Assembly: GCA_963422565.1 (NCBI GenBank)
Contig: OY730228.1
Location: forward strand, 3,162,001-3,226,000
Source: G963422565 sp963422565
GTDB taxonomy: Bacteria > Pseudomonadota > Alphaproteobacteria > MPNO01
Length of the DNA stretch: 64,000 bases
Direction: 5' to 3'
Shown here: piece by piece, positions 61,781-64,000 of the stretch
Layout: every line of letters starts with the position of its first letter
Position numbering within the stretch: position 1 is the first letter of the stretch
The notes under the pieces: generated by a model
The model's input: only the letters and a program-made list of their open reading frames with translations
Told to the model about the DNA's origin: nothing
The model's database searches: none
Position numbers and translations under genes: made by a program

Positions 61781-62115
61781 GCGAGGAAATTCGTTCGTTG
61801 CCGGGCGGATGCCGCGCCCGGAAATGGACAATGCCCGTTGGACCCTGTCAACCCGTCTGCCCTGAAGCCGGCGGTTCTCGTTTCGGCGGCGGCGACCGGT
61901 CCGCCCGCCCCGTCCCCTGTCCCTCCCTCTAGGAAGGGGCACCCGAAGCCCGTCCCCTCGCCGTCGTCGCGTCGATCGTCCCGACCTGGAACCCGCGCCG
62001 TCGGGCGGCAAGAGGGGCAGAGGATGTGCGCCGGGCCAACCGGTGCCGGCCCAGCCGCAACCGGACACAGCATCCAGAACCCGAAAACGAGTTGACGCTT
62101 ACCAGAGGCGGGGAC
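61781..62115. other. Spacer between epmA and fabD
   Basis: A 335-base region between the fabD start and the epmA stop, both on the minus strand. Apart from the fabD promoter near 61823-61851, I see no gene, tRNA or strong hairpin. Open frames here are continuations of shadows with no motifs. Confidence 0.45.
61823..61851 (-). promoter_or_regulatory. Candidate fabD promoter
   Basis: On the minus strand a perfect TTGACA (61851-61846) is followed after 17 bases by TCCATT (61828-61823), a weak -10. The start would lie about 35 bases before the fabD ATG. Confidence 0.4.
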
Positions 62116-63150
62116 TCAGGCCCGCGCGACCGGCGCCCACAGCACGTCTTCGATCTCGTCGGCGCCGACCGCCAGCATGACCAGCCGGTCCAGGCCGAGC
62201 GCGACCCCGGCGCAATCGGGCAGGCCGGCCTCGAGTGCCGCGGCGAAGTCCTCGTCCGCGGGATAGACCTCGCGGCCGACGACCTCGCGCCGCTCTCGCT
62301 CGCGGGCGAAGCGGGCGTGGTAAACGTTCGGATCCGTGAGCTCGCTATATCCGTTGGCGAGCTCCAGCCCGCACACGAAGACCTCGAAGCGCTCGGCCAG
62401 CCGCCCGCCGGGATGCAGCCGGGCGAGGGCCGCGAGCGGTGCCGGATAATCGTAGAGAATCGCCGGCGCGCCGAGCCCGAGCCGGGGCTCGATCTCGGCG
62501 AGGAAGACGCGGAAGAACGCGTCCTCCCAGCAGTCGCGGTCGTTCGCCCACACCCCGATGCGCCGCGCCTCCTCGATCAGCGGGCCGGGCGTCGGCGCCG
62601 TGTCGTCGTCCATGGTCGCCAGCAGGTCGATCCCGGCATGGCGGTCGAACGCCTCGGCGACGCTGATCCGCGTCCAGGGCGCGTTCGGATCGGCGCTGCG
62701 TCCGCCGCGGCGGTAACGGTCGGCGCAGCGCGCGAGGAGCGCCTCGCAGTCGGCCATCGCGTCACGGTACCCGGCATGCGCCCGATACCATTCGAGCATC
62801 GTGAACTCGGGATGGTGGGTCGCCGAGCGCTCCTGGTTGCGGAAGCAACGGGCGATCTGGAACAGCCTCTCCTCGCCGGCGGCGAGGAGCTTCTTCATGG
62901 CAAACTCGGGCGAGGAGTGCAGATGGAGGGTCCGCGCACGCCCCTCGTGGAAGGGCTCGCGCAGCACGGTCGCGAAGGCGTCGAGCTCCGGCTCGATCCC
63001 CGGAGAGACCTGAAGCGCCGGCGTCTCGACCTCGATAAAGCCCGTCTCGGCGAACCAGCCGCGCAAAGCGCCCAGTATACGGGCGCGCGCGACGAGGTTG
63101 GGGCGCCGCGCGGCATGGCGAGACGGCGTCCACCAGCGCAGCGCGGCCAT
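62116..63150 (-). CDS. epmA: EF-P beta-lysylation enzyme EpmA (GenX/PoxA)
   Basis: A lysyl-tRNA-synthetase-like ligase, 344 residues, that attaches beta-lysine to elongation factor P. It has the class II core without an anticodon domain: FIEVETPALQVSPGIEPELDAF near the N-terminus, motif 2 as RCFRNQERSATHHPEFTMLEWY, ELANGYSELTDPNVYHARF, and motif 3 GVALGLDRLVML. The ATG at 63150 is preceded by GGGAG; longer frames to 63369 run into the divergent gene and are unlikely. It is divergent from epmB, its pathway partner, with 113 bases between. Confidence 0.93.
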   Translation of the reverse strand: MAALRWWTPSRHAARRPNLVARARILGALRGWFAETGFIEVETPALQVSPGIEPELDAFATVLREPFHEGRARTLHLHSSPEFAMKKLLAAGEERLFQIARCFRNQERSATHHPEFTMLEWYRAHAGYRDAMADCEALLARCADRYRRGGRSADPNAPWTRISVAEAFDRHAGIDLLATMDDDTAPTPGPLIEEARRIGVWANDRDCWEDAFFRVFLAEIEPRLGLGAPAILYDYPAPLAALARLHPGGRLAERFEVFVCGLELANGYSELTDPNVYHARFARERERREVVGREVYPADEDFAAALEAGLPDCAGVALGLDRLVMLAVGADEIEDVLWAPVARA

Positions 63151-63228
63151 TGCGTCTCCCTGTCGATGACGGTCCGTCGAGAACATTCGGAATCGACCGA
63201 TCGTATCACGTGTTTTCGTCAGCCCTTC

Positions 63229-63237
63229 TGCCATAAT
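63229..63237 (+). promoter_or_regulatory. Extended -10 promoter of epmB
   Basis: TGCCATAAT at 63229-63237 fits the extended -10 form TGn-TATAAT with one mismatch in the hexamer. The -35 region is weak, as often with extended -10 promoters. The start near 63244 would leave a leader of about 20 bases before the ATG at 63264. Confidence 0.5.
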
Positions 63238-63263
63238 GGTCGCTCTTCGCAACGGGAGGCAGC

Positions 63264-64000
63264 ATGACGGCACGGACCGGCCGCGCGCTCCACGACGCCG
63301 GGCTGATCGCCGCCGATGCGGTGGCTGACGCGGACCGGGTCGCGGCGCGCTATGCCGTCGCCGTGACACCCCATCTCGCCCGGCTGATCGGACCGAGCGG
63401 CGCCGACGGCCCGGTCGGCCGGCAATATCTTCCGGCCTCGGTGGAACTCGTCCGCGACCCGGCGGAGATCGACGACCCGATCGGCGACGAGGCGCACGCG
63501 CCGCTCCCCGGGCTGGTCCATCGCTACCCCGACCGGGTGCTGCTGCTGCCGACCATGCGGTGCCCGGTCTATTGCCGGTTCTGCTTTCGCCGCGAGAGGG
63601 TCGGGAGGGCCGGTGGGATGCTGCCGGAGGCCGATCTCGAGGCCGCGCTCGCCTATGTCGCCCGGCGCGCGGCGGTCCGCGAGGTGATCCTGAGCGGCGG
63701 CGATCCGATGATACTCTCGCCGCGCCGGCTCGGCGCCCTCATCGGACGAATCTCTGCCATCTCGCATGTCGAGGTGATCCGCCTCCACACGAGGGTCCCG
63801 GTGGCGGAACCGGAGCGGGCGAGCGCCGTCTTGGCCCGCGCGCTCGCCTCGTCCAAACCGGTCTATGTCGCGGTCCATTGCAACCATCCCGACGAGATCG
63901 ACCCGGCCGCCGCGGCGGCGCTCGCCCGGCTGCATGCGGCGGGTCTGGTGCTGCTGGCCCAGACGGTGCTGCTGCGCGGCGTCAACGACGACGCCGAGGT
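63264..64000 (+). CDS. epmB: EF-P lysine 2,3-aminomutase EpmB (5' part)
   Basis: Radical SAM enzyme of the KamA/YjeK family that converts alpha-lysine to beta-lysine for EF-P modification. The frame from ATG 63264 (GGGAGG upstream) stays open to the window edge, giving 245 residues of an expected 330-350. The N-terminal region has VTPHLARLI and DPIGDEAHAPLPGLVHRYPDRVLLLPT, the radical SAM cysteines are CPVYCRFC followed by FRRERVG, and ILSGGDPMIL and VAVHCNHPDEI follow. The PLP-binding C-terminus lies beyond the window. The efp gene is expected close by. Pairing with epmA supports the assignment over a catabolic lysine aminomutase. Confidence 0.9.
   Translation, partial: MTARTGRALHDAGLIAADAVADADRVAARYAVAVTPHLARLIGPSGADGPVGRQYLPASVELVRDPAEIDDPIGDEAHAPLPGLVHRYPDRVLLLPTMRCPVYCRFCFRRERVGRAGGMLPEADLEAALAYVARRAAVREVILSGGDPMILSPRRLGALIGRISAISHVEVIRLHTRVPVAEPERASAVLARALASSKPVYVAVHCNHPDEIDPAAAAALARLHAAGLVLLAQTVLLRGVNDDAE

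Overview
The window is high-GC, densely packed bacterial chromosome. It is most consistent with an alphaproteobacterium of the Rhodospirillales or a related order. The reasons are the gene orders secG-pyrG-kdsA-eno-ftsB-pdhABC-lpd-lipA and ntrYX-trkA-hfq-hflX, a fused ispDF, an E1-beta with an N-terminal lipoyl-like domain, a groESL operon with a CIRCE operator and an alpha-type heat-shock promoter, and a sufBCDSU-sufT-sufA operon. Most of the window is core metabolism and housekeeping. No tRNA, rRNA, CRISPR array, insertion sequence or prophage was recognised.

Layout. 1-4089: end of secG, then pyrG, kdsA and enolase with overlapping stops and starts. 4090-4798: a long spacer without a convincing gene. 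4799-11863: ftsB, then the pyruvate dehydrogenase complex (pdhA, pdhB, pdhC, lpd) with lipA, which makes its lipoyl cofactor, and a RatA/COQ10-like START protein. 12207-14397 (minus strand): pncC/cinA-like, pgpA and fused ispDF. 14505-22733: a CcsA/HemX-like membrane protein, the NtrY/NtrX two-component system, trkA, a HAD phosphatase, hfq and hflX. 22759-24996: heat-shock promoter, CIRCE, groES, groEL and terminator. 25055-34244: an inositol-monophosphatase-like gene and an accessory catabolic cluster (FAD monooxygenase, RutA-like flavin monooxygenase, AA_synth-family protein, enamidase-like amidohydrolase, two-component Rieske dioxygenase with its reductase, threonine-dehydrogenase-like alcohol dehydrogenase). 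34379-41514: Rrf2 regulator and the SUF iron-sulfur operon, ending with a PaaY-like gamma-carbonic-anhydrase protein. 41542-45273 (minus strand): a stand-alone AsnC ligand domain, a DEAD-box helicase and parE. 45841-59868: one 14-kb gene for a 4675-residue predicted autotransporter. 60071-61780 (minus strand): fabD and fabG. 62116-64000: divergent epmA and epmB, the EF-P lysylation enzymes; epmB runs off the end.

The most unusual part is the 14-kb surface-protein gene. It carries 17 tandem copies of a 351-bp Calx-beta-type unit that differ at only two positions I could find, followed by three copies of a 681-bp unit. Two silent or conservative markers in the array suggest that it grew by duplication of a block of about eight units. 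Other points to check are: fabG, which has no ATG/GTG/TTG that preserves its cofactor-binding motif and appears to start at ATT; the E1-beta lipoyl-like domain, which has Arg where the lipoylated Lys should be; the enamidase-like protein, which has Gln in place of the first His of the metal-binding HxH; and the catabolic cluster itself, whose combination of enzymes suggests oxidative breakdown of a nitrogen heterocycle by a route I cannot match to a named pathway.
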